A DNA stretch of 64,000 nt from assembly GCA_900609035.2 (NCBI GenBank), contig UXAT02000009.1:1-64000 (forward strand). Direction: 5' to 3'. Each line of letters opens with the position of its first letter. Position 1 is the stretch's first letter. Shown here piece after piece: positions 30,827 to 39,639 of this stretch. A model generated the notes under the pieces. That model was not told where the DNA came from. It ran no database searches and saw only the letters and a list, made by a program, of their open reading frames with translations. A program made the translations under genes and the position numbers. This DNA comes from Candidatus Defluviicoccus seviourii (lineage in GTDB: Bacteria; Pseudomonadota; Alphaproteobacteria; Rhodospirillales; Defluviicoccaceae).

Positions 30827-33040
30827 ATGCCCTCTGAACACATCCGGATCCCCGCGGTCGATCCCGTCGCCCGATACGAGGCCAACGGTACGCAGACCAA
30901 TTTCGCCTACCCTTTCCCGATCTTCGAGCCCGAGAACCTCGAAGTTTACCTTGCCTACACGCTTGTCAGCTCCGGATACAGCGTCACCGGCGCAGGCGAA
31001 ACCGAGGGCGGCCAGGTGGTTTTCGCCACCGCGCCCACCGAAGGGACGGTCGTCACCCTTAAACGACGTATCCACGCCGAGCGGACGACAGACTTCCAGG
31101 AATCGGGTGACCTGCGCGCGAAGGTCTTGAACGATCAGTTTGATCATTTGACAGCGGCGGTGCAGGACGTCGCCGCCGACATCACGCGCTGCATCCGGGT
31201 GCCGGCGTCCGAATCGATCGGACCGGAGACCCTGGCGCTGCCGCCGGCGTCGGAACGGCGCAACAAGTGGCTGGGCTTCGATGCCGACGGCCAGATGATC
31301 GTCTCTGGCGTCGCGTCATCCGGCACGAGCAGCGGCGGCGCGCAAAGCGGCCTGCCGCCGGCGGAGGTGGCTGCGGCGGGCGGGATGTGGGGCGAGATCG
31401 GGGGTACGCTCTCAGCGCAGGCCGATCTGTGGAGTACGCTCGCCGAGAAGTCTGATGCTACCCACAACCATGATGCGGCCTATGTCCCGGCTGGTCACGC
31501 CGGTTCGCGCGGTGCAACGCACGGCCTCGCAACGACCACCATCGCTGGTTTCATGGCGGCCGAAGACAAGGTGAAGCTGAACGGTGTCGCTGCGGGTGCC
31601 GAGGTCAACCCGACGCCCACCGAGCTGGTCGAGACCCTCAACACCCACCTTGGCGGCACGGCGTGGCAGAGCAGCGGCTCAGGCGGGAGCTGGGGGGGCA
31701 TCGGCGGTACGCTTGCCGATCAGACGGACCTTTACGCAGCGCTGGCGGGCAAGGCGGCCGCGAGCCACAGCCATTCCGCGGCGACGATCCAGGCCGCCGG
31801 TTTTCTGTCCGCGGCCGACAAGACCAAACTCGACGGCATCGAAACCTTCGCCACCGCCGACATGACGGCGAGCGAGGTCGTCGACAAGGTCAACGAGGCC
31901 CTCGGCGGCACCAGCTGGCAGACCAGCGGTGGCGGCACCGTCAACGGCGACAGCCTTCAGGCGGTATTCATCAATACCGTCAACGGCGCCACCATCAGCG
32001 CCGGTTCACAAGGCAACATCAACTTCAGCCAGGCGACGTTCACCCGGACCGGCGCTAGCTTTTCGGTCGCCGACGGCGAAGTCACCATCAACGATACGGG
32101 CAGGTTTTTCGTCGAATCCGACGTCACGATCAATCTGCCGGTCGCTAACGTCAAGGGTTCGACACCGATCTACCTGCAGAGCAACGCGAGCGGCAGCTGG
32201 CAGACGATTGTCGGCGGTGAGGACATGCTCACCGAAGCGGGTGCATCGGCGCAATCGGCAGTTCAGAACTGTACGGGTGACGTCTGTGCCTACCTGGAAC
32301 TGACACAGAGCGGTACCAAAGTCCGCGTCCGTGCTGCCCCGCAAACCAGCTACAACGACATCATCGCGCTCGCCAACAAGTGCAGCTTGCGGATCTACAA
32401 AATCGTCGAAGGCGCGAGCAGCAGCGGATCAGGCAGCGGCAGTCCAATCACCTGGTACGACGAGCAGACTCAGCTTGGCCAGCAGACGAAGCTGAAGTTC
32501 ATTGGGGCCGGCGTCGGCGCGGCCGTCAATGGCGATACCGTTGAGGTCACCATCGCAGCGCAGGCTGCTGCCGCTGGTGGTGCCGCCTCGACGGTCCAAT
32601 TCAACAGCAGCGGCGCCATCGCCGGTGCCGCCGGGATCCGCGTGAAGTCGCCCGCGAACGGCCCAGGCTACACCAATCATATCCTGCACGCGAATACGTA
32701 CACCGGTGGCTGCACATTCGAAACGGTAGCGGCCGGCAACGGTTGGTGGGCCGACAGCTTTCACGATGTTGCTTACGACGTTGCCCTGCAGGGTGCAGTT
32801 ACACTCAAGGGATCGGTAATTAACGTTGACAACAATAACGAGATCGCTTCGACAAAAGTGTATTTAAGAAATACGACAAATGCTGCGATCAGCGTCACCA
32901 TCGATACTGGCGATGGACATTTCACGGAGATCATCGGCCTCACGAATCCTTTCTCGATTGATGCAAGCGCGACCAAGATTGTCTACCTCACCGCGCGCAA
33001 GGATGCGTCCGGTACCGTGCGGAAGGCCGTCGAAGGATGA
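30827..33040 (+). CDS. Phage tail fibre / stalk protein, T7 gp17-like N-terminus
   Basis: The 737-residue protein opens with a T7-type fibre attachment domain (about 1-130). It includes NGTQTNFAYPFPIFEPENLEV, read here as residues about 17-37, then TLKRRIHAERTTDFQESGDL and LNDQFDHLTAAVQDV. The middle carries a repeated unit: GGxWGxIGGTLxxQxDL with KxxxxHxH appears twice (about 185 and 290). A Gly/Ser-rich receptor-side region follows. Such proteins tether the virion and bind the host surface. It overlaps the next gene by four bases (ATGA). Confidence 0.8.
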   Translation: MPSEHIRIPAVDPVARYEANGTQTNFAYPFPIFEPENLEVYLAYTLVSSGYSVTGAGETEGGQVVFATAPTEGTVVTLKRRIHAERTTDFQESGDLRAKVLNDQFDHLTAAVQDVAADITRCIRVPASESIGPETLALPPASERRNKWLGFDADGQMIVSGVASSGTSSGGAQSGLPPAEVAAAGGMWGEIGGTLSAQADLWSTLAEKSDATHNHDAAYVPAGHAGSRGATHGLATTTIAGFMAAEDKVKLNGVAAGAEVNPTPTELVETLNTHLGGTAWQSSGSGGSWGGIGGTLADQTDLYAALAGKAAASHSHSAATIQAAGFLSAADKTKLDGIETFATADMTASEVVDKVNEALGGTSWQTSGGGTVNGDSLQAVFINTVNGATISAGSQGNINFSQATFTRTGASFSVADGEVTINDTGRFFVESDVTINLPVANVKGSTPIYLQSNASGSWQTIVGGEDMLTEAGASAQSAVQNCTGDVCAYLELTQSGTKVRVRAAPQTSYNDIIALANKCSLRIYKIVEGASSSGSGSGSPITWYDEQTQLGQQTKLKFIGAGVGAAVNGDTVEVTIAAQAAAAGGAASTVQFNSSGAIAGAAGIRVKSPANGPGYTNHILHANTYTGGCTFETVAAGNGWWADSFHDVAYDVALQGAVTLKGSVINVDNNNEIASTKVYLRNTTNAAISVTIDTGDGHFTEIIGLTNPFSIDASATKIVYLTARKDASGTVRKAVEG

Positions 33041-34086
33041 TGCCCTTCTTGGGAGTTGGGACCCGGACCAGCGTCGTGACGATCCCCGTGGATCCTCCGG
33101 TTACCGGTTCGAAGTCGATCGAGGCGCCTGTGCTGCAGGCGAAGGGCCTGTCGCTGATCTGGCAGGACCGCCTGGGCGAAACGGATGCGCCAACCGACGA
33201 CAGGCAGTTCTTTCAGACGACGACCGGAAACCGCATCTCGGAGGATCCGGATACGACCGGCACCGGCAACAGGCGGCTGTCGTTCGTGACCTACGACGGC
33301 AGGCCATGCCTGAAATCAACGTATCCGGCCAACGCGCCAGGCTGGCTGAACTGGCGCGCGCAATACCTGCCGCAGCGCTATATGGAGCTCGGCTTGTGCG
33401 TCGATTTCATCTATCCGGCCGGCTACGATTTGCAGAACATCTCTGGTGGCAACACCAGTGGCAAGTCGCTGTTTGGCTTGTTATGCGGCCATGCGGATCA
33501 TCAAAAGCCGGGCCTACCAAGTTACCCGCGCGCCTGGGCTGGGGAGGTTAAGTGGCCGGAGGATCAATGGGGATCCTCGCTCGGAGTCAACTGGACCTAC
33601 CGTGCCAGCAATCCCGGCGGCGTTGAGTACCATTGGTATCCGCACGTCATCGGCGCCTACGTCAACGGCGCCGATCAGATCCGCAACGACAAGTTCTCCA
33701 ATCTGTTCAACATTGCCGGCTACGTGGACCCTGGCAAGCAGCGCTTCACCACCGGCGCTTGGCACCGCCTGGAGCTGTACGGGAAGATGGACACCAACCG
33801 CCGCGACGGCGTGCTGGAGATGTGGATCGACGGCGTTCTTCGCGCTCGCTGTGCCAATCTCGACCTGGGCGGCTGGGTTGGCAATCGCGGTCTCTATGCC
33901 GGCGCCATCGGCGGCTCGGACTCGGCCGGCTCTGGCCAGCTCGTTGGCTCCTCAGGCGGCGGCTGGCGGTTCCAGGGGATCTTCATCCGCGAGATGATCG
34001 GCGGCGTCACCAACACGCCGGAGCAGACGCCAAAGTATGGCGGCTCCTATTACGCCTACAATTGGCGTGTTTACGGGAAGCTTTAG
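33037..34086 (+). CDS. Fibre-associated lectin/polysaccharide-lyase-like protein
   Basis: The 349-residue product has no signal peptide. It contains AKGLSLIWQDRL (about 35-46), ELGLCVDFIYPAGYDL, and WHRLELYGKMDTNRRDGVLE with MWIDGVL (about 245-275). It ends with YYAYNWRVYGKL. The pattern suggests a concanavalin-like beta-sandwich as in family 14-type polysaccharide lyases or LamG-like lectins. Placed after the fibre gene and overlapping it, it is a likely fibre-tip receptor-binding or depolymerising subunit. The convergent gene at 34151-35164 appears to share its fold. Enzyme activity is not shown by the sequence. Confidence 0.6.
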   Translation: MMPFLGVGTRTSVVTIPVDPPVTGSKSIEAPVLQAKGLSLIWQDRLGETDAPTDDRQFFQTTTGNRISEDPDTTGTGNRRLSFVTYDGRPCLKSTYPANAPGWLNWRAQYLPQRYMELGLCVDFIYPAGYDLQNISGGNTSGKSLFGLLCGHADHQKPGLPSYPRAWAGEVKWPEDQWGSSLGVNWTYRASNPGGVEYHWYPHVIGAYVNGADQIRNDKFSNLFNIAGYVDPGKQRFTTGAWHRLELYGKMDTNRRDGVLEMWIDGVLRARCANLDLGGWVGNRGLYAGAIGGSDSAGSGQLVGSSGGGWRFQGIFIREMIGGVTNTPEQTPKYGGSYYAYNWRVYGKL

Positions 34087-34150
34087 CGAAGGCATCCCGG
34101 CGCCGGTGGGTCAGCCAGAGGCGCGCGCGCCATAACCACGGCCGCGCGTC

Positions 34151-35164
34151 TCACCGTGCCTTGCCGGCACCCTTGTCTGGCGCCGGCTGCGGCGCATAGA
34201 GGCGGATGTTGGAGAGCCACCACGCCTGCTTCCTGGGTGAGCCGTCGCAGTGCCACATTTGGTAGGTGTAGATACCGCGGATCAGCCAGCCGCGGTCGGC
34301 GCCGAAATCCATCCCGCAGCCTTCGTCGACCAAGGCGCCATCGACCCAGAACGCCACGCAGCCATTGTGCTTGCCCGGCTCGTTCATCTTCACTTCCAAC
34401 TCGACCGGCACCCAGCGGCCACGCGGCGTGTAGCCCGACTTTTTCGACATGCCGGCGCCGAAGCAGCGCTCGCGCGGATTGTCGGGTTGGGGGCAGTTGT
34501 ATGAGCACAGGACGCCGTCTTTCTCGCACTGCGGCTGTGCCCGGTTAAGATAGTAGATGTAGGCGCCGAAGCTGGCTCCTTGGCCGGCACGGTCGCCGCC
34601 GCTGCCCCGATTAAGGCGGATGCTCACCCCTCTTTGTTCGCCGAGCGAGACTCCGCCACCCATGTTGCCGGTATACGTGTTGCTGCCAACCCACAGCCCG
34701 ATCGGCCAGCGGCCGACGCCGGGGTGGGGTTGCCAGGACGTTTCCGAACACTCGTAGGCAAAGACGAAATCTGCCGGGATCCAGACATCGACGGCGACGC
34801 CGGCGTGCTGGATGCCAGGTGTCCAGTGTTGCGACAACGTCTCGTCATGCGGAACGTTGCCGCGTGCCACGTTGTACTGGATCGCGGCCCGCCCGTCCGG
34901 TGCGCGGGCAACGATGCGATGGTCGCCGGTGGCCTCTGAGTTCCGCCGATGCCAATTGCTGAACTCGCCGAAGGGTCCGTACAGGACTTCCGCGGTCGGG
35001 ACTTCGCCGACATGCTTTTCCAGCGAGTCGCGCCAGACCAGGCTCAAGCCTCTCGCGGCCAGGTTCTTGGCGTCAGGCAATGGATCGCTTGCCACCGCCG
35101 CGCTGCAAAGGGCGAGAAAGCAGCTCGCAATGATCGTCAAGAAACGGATTCGGGGCCAGTTCAC
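34151..35164 (-). CDS. Secreted lectin/polysaccharide-lyase-like protein
   Basis: The 337-residue protein begins with a Sec signal peptide (FLTIIASCFLALCSAAVAS, cleavage about residue 26). The mature part has ARGLSLVWRDSL, HAGVAVDVWIPADFVF and WVPVELEVKMNEPG, followed by CVAFWVDGALV (about 280-290). It ends with NIRLYAPQ. These match in order and spacing the marks of the fibre-associated protein on the other strand. It has more Cys residues, in keeping with periplasmic or extracellular folding. I infer carbohydrate binding or cleavage. The substrate is unknown. Confidence 0.6.
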   Translation of the reverse strand: MNWPRIRFLTIIASCFLALCSAAVASDPLPDAKNLAARGLSLVWRDSLEKHVGEVPTAEVLYGPFGEFSNWHRRNSEATGDHRIVARAPDGRAAIQYNVARGNVPHDETLSQHWTPGIQHAGVAVDVWIPADFVFAYECSETSWQPHPGVGRWPIGLWVGSNTYTGNMGGGVSLGEQRGVSIRLNRGSGGDRAGQGASFGAYIYYLNRAQPQCEKDGVLCSYNCPQPDNPRERCFGAGMSKKSGYTPRGRWVPVELEVKMNEPGKHNGCVAFWVDGALVDEGCGMDFGADRGWLIRGIYTYQMWHCDGSPRKQAWWLSNIRLYAPQPAPDKGAGKAR

Positions 35165-35311
35165 GGCGGGCTGCCTGCCTCATGCTGCGGCGAGCGAAGC
35201 CGGCGCCCCCTCACCGCTTACGCAAATTCTACAGCTACGTTCCCTGGTTGTCGAGCAACCTTAGCGCGAGGCCGTACGCGTGGAACGCTGGGACAGCCGA
35301 GGGCGCACTGA

Positions 35312-35734
35312 TCAGAGGAAGCCCAGCGCCAAGCGGGCATCCTCGGACATGTAGTCCTTCGTCCACGCAGGCTCCCACACCAGCGTCACTTCGACCATCC
35401 CCACGCCGGGAACAGCAGCGACGGTCTCAGCGACCTCGGTCGGCATCTGCCCGGCGACCGGGCAGCCCGGTGTCGTCAGCGTCAATTCGATGGCCACGTC
35501 ACCGTTGTGCTCGATGCGCAGGTCGTAAATGAGACCAAGATCGTAAATGTTGACGGGAATTTCCGGATCGTGAACGGTGCGCAGCGCCGCGATGACCTGT
35601 TCCACAGTGGCTACCGGGATCCCTGTCGCCAGAGGCGCGCCGGCCGCCGCAACCAGACCTTCGTCATGTTCCGCCGCCGACGGCCACCGGTCCCAGGCGT
35701 TCGGGTCGTCCATCACGTCGACCACTGTCTTCAC
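35312..35734 (-). CDS. sufT: SUF system MIP18/DUF59-family protein
   Basis: SufT-type proteins aid iron-sulphur cluster maturation. The DUF59 core is visible as ALRTVHDPEIPVNIYDLGLIYD (two adjacent segments, about residues 45-66), LTLTTPGCPVAGQMP (with the conserved Cys) and VELTLVWEPAW-like VEVTLVWEPAWTKDYMSE near the end. I place the start at GTG 35734, overlapping the sufU stop by four bases (GTGA). The open frame further upstream is antisense-like Arg-rich sequence inside sufU. The product has 140 residues. It is the last gene of the operon. Confidence 0.87.
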   Translation of the reverse strand: MKTVVDVMDDPNAWDRWPSAAEHDEGLVAAAGAPLATGIPVATVEQVIAALRTVHDPEIPVNIYDLGLIYDLRIEHNGDVAIELTLTTPGCPVAGQMPTEVAETVAAVPGVGMVEVTLVWEPAWTKDYMSEDARLALGFL

Positions 35735-36198
35735 TCCGTCGTTACTGTGGCGCCACCCTCGAGCGCCGCCTTCATTGTATGCCACGCAAGCGTCGCGCAC
35801 TTCACGCGGACGGGGAACGCGCGCACGCCGGCCAGCACCTGGAGGCGTTCCAGCGCGTCTTCGTCGACACCGGCCGTTGCCGCATCGAAGCTTTCTTCGG
35901 TGCACAAGCGGTGGAAGGCGTCGAACATGCGCTCCGCTTCGGTGATCTGGCGGCCTTTCAGGGTCTCGGTCATCAGCGAAGCGGATGCCATCGAGATGGC
36001 GCAACCCTTGCCCTCAAAGGCGACATCCTCGATCGTCCCGTCGGCTCCGAGCTTGAGGTACACGTCCAACGTATCGCCGCACATCGGGTTCTGCCCGTGG
36101 GCGTGGTGCGCCGGATCGGCCAGCCGGCGGAAATTCCGCGGCGACCGGCCATGGTCGAGGATGACCTCCTGATAAAGCTCTCTCAGTTCGTCCAGCAT
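35731..36198 (-). CDS. sufU: SufU-type iron-sulphur assembly protein
   Basis: SufU accepts sulphur from SufS. The three conserved Cys are seen in NPMCGDTLD (about residue 40), EGKGCAISMASASL (about 66) and VRVKCATLAWHTM (about 133), with the Asp of CGD as the zinc ligand. Its 155 residues are normal. The start shares one base with the sufS stop (TGATG), so the enzyme pair is translationally coupled. SufU with SufS, and no SufE in view, fits a zinc-dependent sulphur relay. Confidence 0.9.
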   Translation of the reverse strand: MLDELRELYQEVILDHGRSPRNFRRLADPAHHAHGQNPMCGDTLDVYLKLGADGTIEDVAFEGKGCAISMASASLMTETLKGRQITEAERMFDAFHRLCTEESFDAATAGVDEDALERLQVLAGVRAFPVRVKCATLAWHTMKAALEGGATVTTE

Positions 36199-37469
36199 CA
36201 GGCGAAGATCTCACGGACGATCTTGAGCGCATCGGCCAGCGCGTCAACGTCCTCCATTGTGTTGTAAAGACCGAACGACGCCCGCGCCGTTGCGGCTAGC
36301 CCAAGCCGCTCCATCAGCGGCTGGGCGCAGTGGTGACCGGCGCGAACTGCGATCCCGGCCCGGTCGAGGATGGTGCCGATATCGTGCGCGTGCACGCCCT
36401 CCATCACGAACGAGACGATCGCAGCCTTCTCGGCAGCGCGGCCGACGATCTGCAGGCCCGGCAGCGCACTCACGCGCTGGCTGGCGTAGGCGAGCAGCGC
36501 CTGCTCGTGCGCACGCACCGCTTCGCGGCCAAGCGCGGTCAGGTAATCGGCGGCAGCGCCCAGGCCGATCGCTTCGACGATCGCGGGCGTCCCCGCCTCG
36601 AACCGGTGCGGCGGCTCCTTGAATGTCGATTTGGCGAACGTCACCGTGCTGATCATCTCGCCCCCGCCCTGGTAGGGCGGCATCGTGGCGAGCAGCTCCT
36701 TCTTGCCGTAGAGGACGCCGATACCGGTCGGCCCATACATCTTGTGGCCCGAGAAGGCGTAGAAATCGACGTCGAGCGCCTGCATGTCGACGGCCAGATG
36801 CGGCACCGCCTGGCAGCCGTCGAGCAGCACCTTGGCACCAGCCCGGTGTGCGGCTTCGATGATGGCACGGACCGGGGTCACGGTGCCGAGCGCATTCGAA
36901 ACATGGGTGACGGCGACCAGCCGCGTTCGTGGCGACAACAGCCGCTCGAACGCCGGCAGCAGGAAATTGCCGTCGTCGTCGATCGGCGCGACCTTGATCA
37001 CAATTCCCTTTTCGGCCTGCAGCAGCTGCCACGGCACGATGTTGGAATGGTGTTCGAGCTCGGACAGGATGATCTCATCACCCGCCGAGAGGAACTTCCG
37101 TGCGTAGGTTGCGGCGACCAGGTTGATGCCCTCGGTGGCGCCGCGCACGAAGATGATTTCGTCCGCAGAAGCTGCGTTGATGAAGGCCCGCAGCTTCTCG
37201 CGTGCTGCCTCGAAGGCGTCCGTGGCCTCCTGGCTCAAGGTGTGCACACCGCGATGGACGTTGGCGTAAATGGTTTCCTGCGCCACCTGCATCGCATCGA
37301 GGACAGCTTTCGGCTTCTGTGCCGAAGCGGCGCTGTCCAGATAGACGAGCGGCCGGCCGCGAATGCGCCGCTTCAGGATCGGGAAATCATCGCGTACCCG
37401 GTGTACGTCGAAGCTGACGCTGTGCCGCCCCTCATCATTCATCGCCGTACGGCTGGTGGAAGCGAGCAT
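36198..37469 (-). CDS. sufS: Cysteine desulfurase SufS
   Basis: SufS is the PLP enzyme that removes sulphur from cysteine. It shows VYLDSAASAQKPKAVLDAM near the N-terminus, SELEHHSNIVPWQLL, the PLP lysine in AFSGHKMYGPTGIGVLYG (about 230-247), and the active Cys loop AVRAGHHCAQPLM (about 370). I chose ATG 37469 because AGAGGAAC lies upstream. ATG 37442 (MNDEGRHSV) is a plausible second choice. The product has 423 residues. Frames upstream of 37469 read into sufD and are not homologous. Confidence 0.92.
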   Translation of the reverse strand: MLASTSRTAMNDEGRHSVSFDVHRVRDDFPILKRRIRGRPLVYLDSAASAQKPKAVLDAMQVAQETIYANVHRGVHTLSQEATDAFEAAREKLRAFINAASADEIIFVRGATEGINLVAATYARKFLSAGDEIILSELEHHSNIVPWQLLQAEKGIVIKVAPIDDDGNFLLPAFERLLSPRTRLVAVTHVSNALGTVTPVRAIIEAAHRAGAKVLLDGCQAVPHLAVDMQALDVDFYAFSGHKMYGPTGIGVLYGKKELLATMPPYQGGGEMISTVTFAKSTFKEPPHRFEAGTPAIVEAIGLGAAADYLTALGREAVRAHEQALLAYASQRVSALPGLQIVGRAAEKAAIVSFVMEGVHAHDIGTILDRAGIAVRAGHHCAQPLMERLGLAATARASFGLYNTMEDVDALADALKIVREIFA

Positions 37470-37504
37470 CAAAACGGTTCCTCTGTCCTTGTCCCGCACC
37501 CGTT

Positions 37505-38839
37505 TCAACGGTCCTGCAGCCACGCGAATGCGGTTCGGCTGAACGCCTCTCGCACAGTCTCGTCGCTGATCTGGCTCAAGGCATCGCCGAGAAAGCCCTC
37601 GATCAGGAGCCGCTGCGCCACCGAGGCCGGCACGCCGCGGCTCCGCAGATAGAACAGCGCCTCGCGGTCGATCTGGCCGGCAGCGGCGCCGTGGCTGCAC
37701 TTGACGTCGTCGGCGTAGATCTCAAGCTCCGGCTTCTGGTTGACGCGCGCGCCGTCGGAGAGCAGCAGCGCCTTGCTCAGCTGGTTGGCGTTAGTCCCTT
37801 GCGCATCGCGCTGGACGACGATGCGGCCCTGAAAGACCGCTTCGGCGGTGCCGTCGACGACGCCCTTGAAGACCTCGCGGCAGGTCGTCCGCGGTGCGCG
37901 GTGCTCGATCAGCGTCGTCGTGTCGAGGTGCTGCGTACCATCGACCAGATAGGCGCCGGCGAGACGTGTTTCGGCACCGGGCGCATCCAGCGTGACGGAG
38001 GTGTCGTTTCGCACCAGCCCGCCGCCTGTCGTGAGCGTAAAGGCTTCATAGACGGCATCGCTGCCGAGTGCTGCCGCAACCGCGTTAATGTGGAAGCCAG
38101 CCGTGCCAAGCGCCTGCTGCCGGTAATGGCAGAGCTGCGCGGCAGCGCCCAGCGCGATCTCGGTGACGGCGTTCACCAGAGCCGGCGCCGGCATCTCGGC
38201 TGGTGCGCACTGGCGCTCGATGACGGTTGCCCGCGCGCCGTCATCCAGCACGATCAGCGTGCGGCCATGCCAGGCGAGCGGCTCGGAGGCGGCGCTGCCG
38301 AGCGATACGATCTCGATCGGCCGCTGCAGATGGACCCCTGCGCAAACGTGAATGCAAAGGCCATCCTCCATGCCGGCGGTGTTGAGCGCGACCAGCGGCT
38401 GGTCGGCTGCCGTTGCGATCCGGCCCAGGAGGCGTGCCGCGAGCGCCTTGTCGTCGCCGGTGCCGGCGTTAAACGGGCTCATGCTCACACCGGTCTCGCT
38501 CAGATCGCAGAAGCTGAGATCGGGGCGATAGCGGCCATGCACGAACACCAGCCGGCTTCCCTCTGGCGGCGGCAGGTCGAGCAGATCGGCAAGCGTGCGT
38601 ACGGATGCGCTGTCATCCGTCACCGGGGCGCGGAAGGCAATCTCCGCGAGCGGCTTGAGGTCGGTGTATTTCCACGCTTCCCGTCTGCGTGTCGGCAGGC
38701 CCTGGGCCGCGAAATCACGCGCCGCTTCCGCCTTCAGCCGGCTGAGCCAGGAGCTGCCCGCAGGCTCCCCGGCCCCGAAGCCGGGCGCAAGCAGGCTCAA
38801 GCCCAGCACGCCGTCCCTGCGAGCTTCCATTCCCAGCAT
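37505..38839 (-). CDS. sufD: SUF scaffold protein SufD
   Basis: SufD pairs with SufB and SufC in the scaffold on which clusters are built. It has the N-terminal RRREAWKYTDLKPLAEI and the C-terminal beta-helix with VFQGRIVVQRDAQGTNANQL, KPELEIYADDVKCSHGAAAG and LRSRGVPASVAQRLLIEGFL. The conserved ending of SufB/SufD proteins is therefore intact. The start at ATG 38839 lies 4 bases after the sufC stop. ATG 38830 is an alternative. Length is 444 residues. Confidence 0.9.
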   Translation of the reverse strand: MLGMEARRDGVLGLSLLAPGFGAGEPAGSSWLSRLKAEAARDFAAQGLPTRRREAWKYTDLKPLAEIAFRAPVTDDSASVRTLADLLDLPPPEGSRLVFVHGRYRPDLSFCDLSETGVSMSPFNAGTGDDKALAARLLGRIATAADQPLVALNTAGMEDGLCIHVCAGVHLQRPIEIVSLGSAASEPLAWHGRTLIVLDDGARATVIERQCAPAEMPAPALVNAVTEIALGAAAQLCHYRQQALGTAGFHINAVAAALGSDAVYEAFTLTTGGGLVRNDTSVTLDAPGAETRLAGAYLVDGTQHLDTTTLIEHRAPRTTCREVFKGVVDGTAEAVFQGRIVVQRDAQGTNANQLSKALLLSDGARVNQKPELEIYADDVKCSHGAAAGQIDREALFYLRSRGVPASVAQRLLIEGFLGDALSQISDETVREAFSRTAFAWLQDR

Positions 38840-38843
38840 CGCT

Positions 38844-39593
38844 TCAGGCCGCCGCCGCGGCATAGGCCGCGTAGCCGGTGCGCTCGATCTCGCGTGCGAG
38901 TTCGGGGCCGCCGGAGCCGACGATGCGACCGTCGGCCAGGATGTGCACGCGATCCGGCACGATCTCTTCCAACAGCCGCTCGTAGTGGGTGATCATCAGG
39001 AACGACCGCTTCGGCGCGCGCAGCGCGTTGACGGCGCGGGCAACCGTGCGCAGCGCATCGACGTCGAGTCCGCTGTCGGTCTCGTCCATCACCGCGACCT
39101 TGGGCTCCAAAATGGCGAGCTGGAGGACCTCGTTGCGCTTCTTCTCACCACCGGAAAAGCCGACGTTGACGGGCCGCTTCAGCATCTCATCCGTCATGCC
39201 GAGGCTGTTCATCTTCTGCCGCGCCAGCTTCACGAACTGCAGCGCATCCAGGTCCGGCTCACCGCGGCTGCGGCGCTGGGCATTAACAGCCTCGCGCAGG
39301 AAGGTGCTGTTGGAAACGCCCGGGATCTCGACCGGATACTGGAAGGCGAGGAATAGTCCGGCCTGGGCACGGTCCTCCGGCGCCAGATCCAGAAGCGAGC
39401 GGCCGTCGACGAGGAAATCGCCGCCAGTCACCTCGTAACCGTCGCGGCCAGCCAGCACGTAAGCGAGCGTGCTCTTGCCGGCGCCGTTCGGGCCCATGAT
39501 GGCGTGCACCTCGCCGGCGCCGACGGTGAGCGTCAGGCCTTTAAGGATTGCCTTGCCATTCACCGTCGCGTGCAGATCGCGAATTTCCAGCAT
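38844..39593 (-). CDS. sufC: SUF ATPase SufC
   Basis: SufC is an ABC-type ATPase that drives conformational change of SufBD. It carries Walker A MGPNGAGKSTLAYVL (about 34-48), the signature FSGGEKKRNEVLQLA and Walker B VAVMDETDSGLDVDAL. The residues DETDSGLD are typical of SufC rather than transporters. I chose ATG 39593 (MLEIRDLHATVNGKAILKG), giving 249 residues. The upstream frame to 39758 overlaps sufB and is not homologous. Confidence 0.93.
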   Translation of the reverse strand: MLEIRDLHATVNGKAILKGLTLTVGAGEVHAIMGPNGAGKSTLAYVLAGRDGYEVTGGDFLVDGRSLLDLAPEDRAQAGLFLAFQYPVEIPGVSNSTFLREAVNAQRRSRGEPDLDALQFVKLARQKMNSLGMTDEMLKRPVNVGFSGGEKKRNEVLQLAILEPKVAVMDETDSGLDVDALRTVARAVNALRAPKRSFLMITHYERLLEEIVPDRVHILADGRIVGSGGPELAREIERTGYAAYAAAAA

Positions 39594-39639
39594 GTTAATC
39601 GCGCGTCCTTTGTCTGTCTTGCGTGCTGCCGATTGTCCG

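Noticed and set aside
30091..34086. Complete prophage
   Set aside because: Only fibre-end genes are present. Terminase, portal, capsid, integrase and lysis genes are not in the window.
36330..38992. Two long plus-strand frames opposite sufS and sufD
   Set aside because: Both mirror conserved suf genes and carry no family signature.
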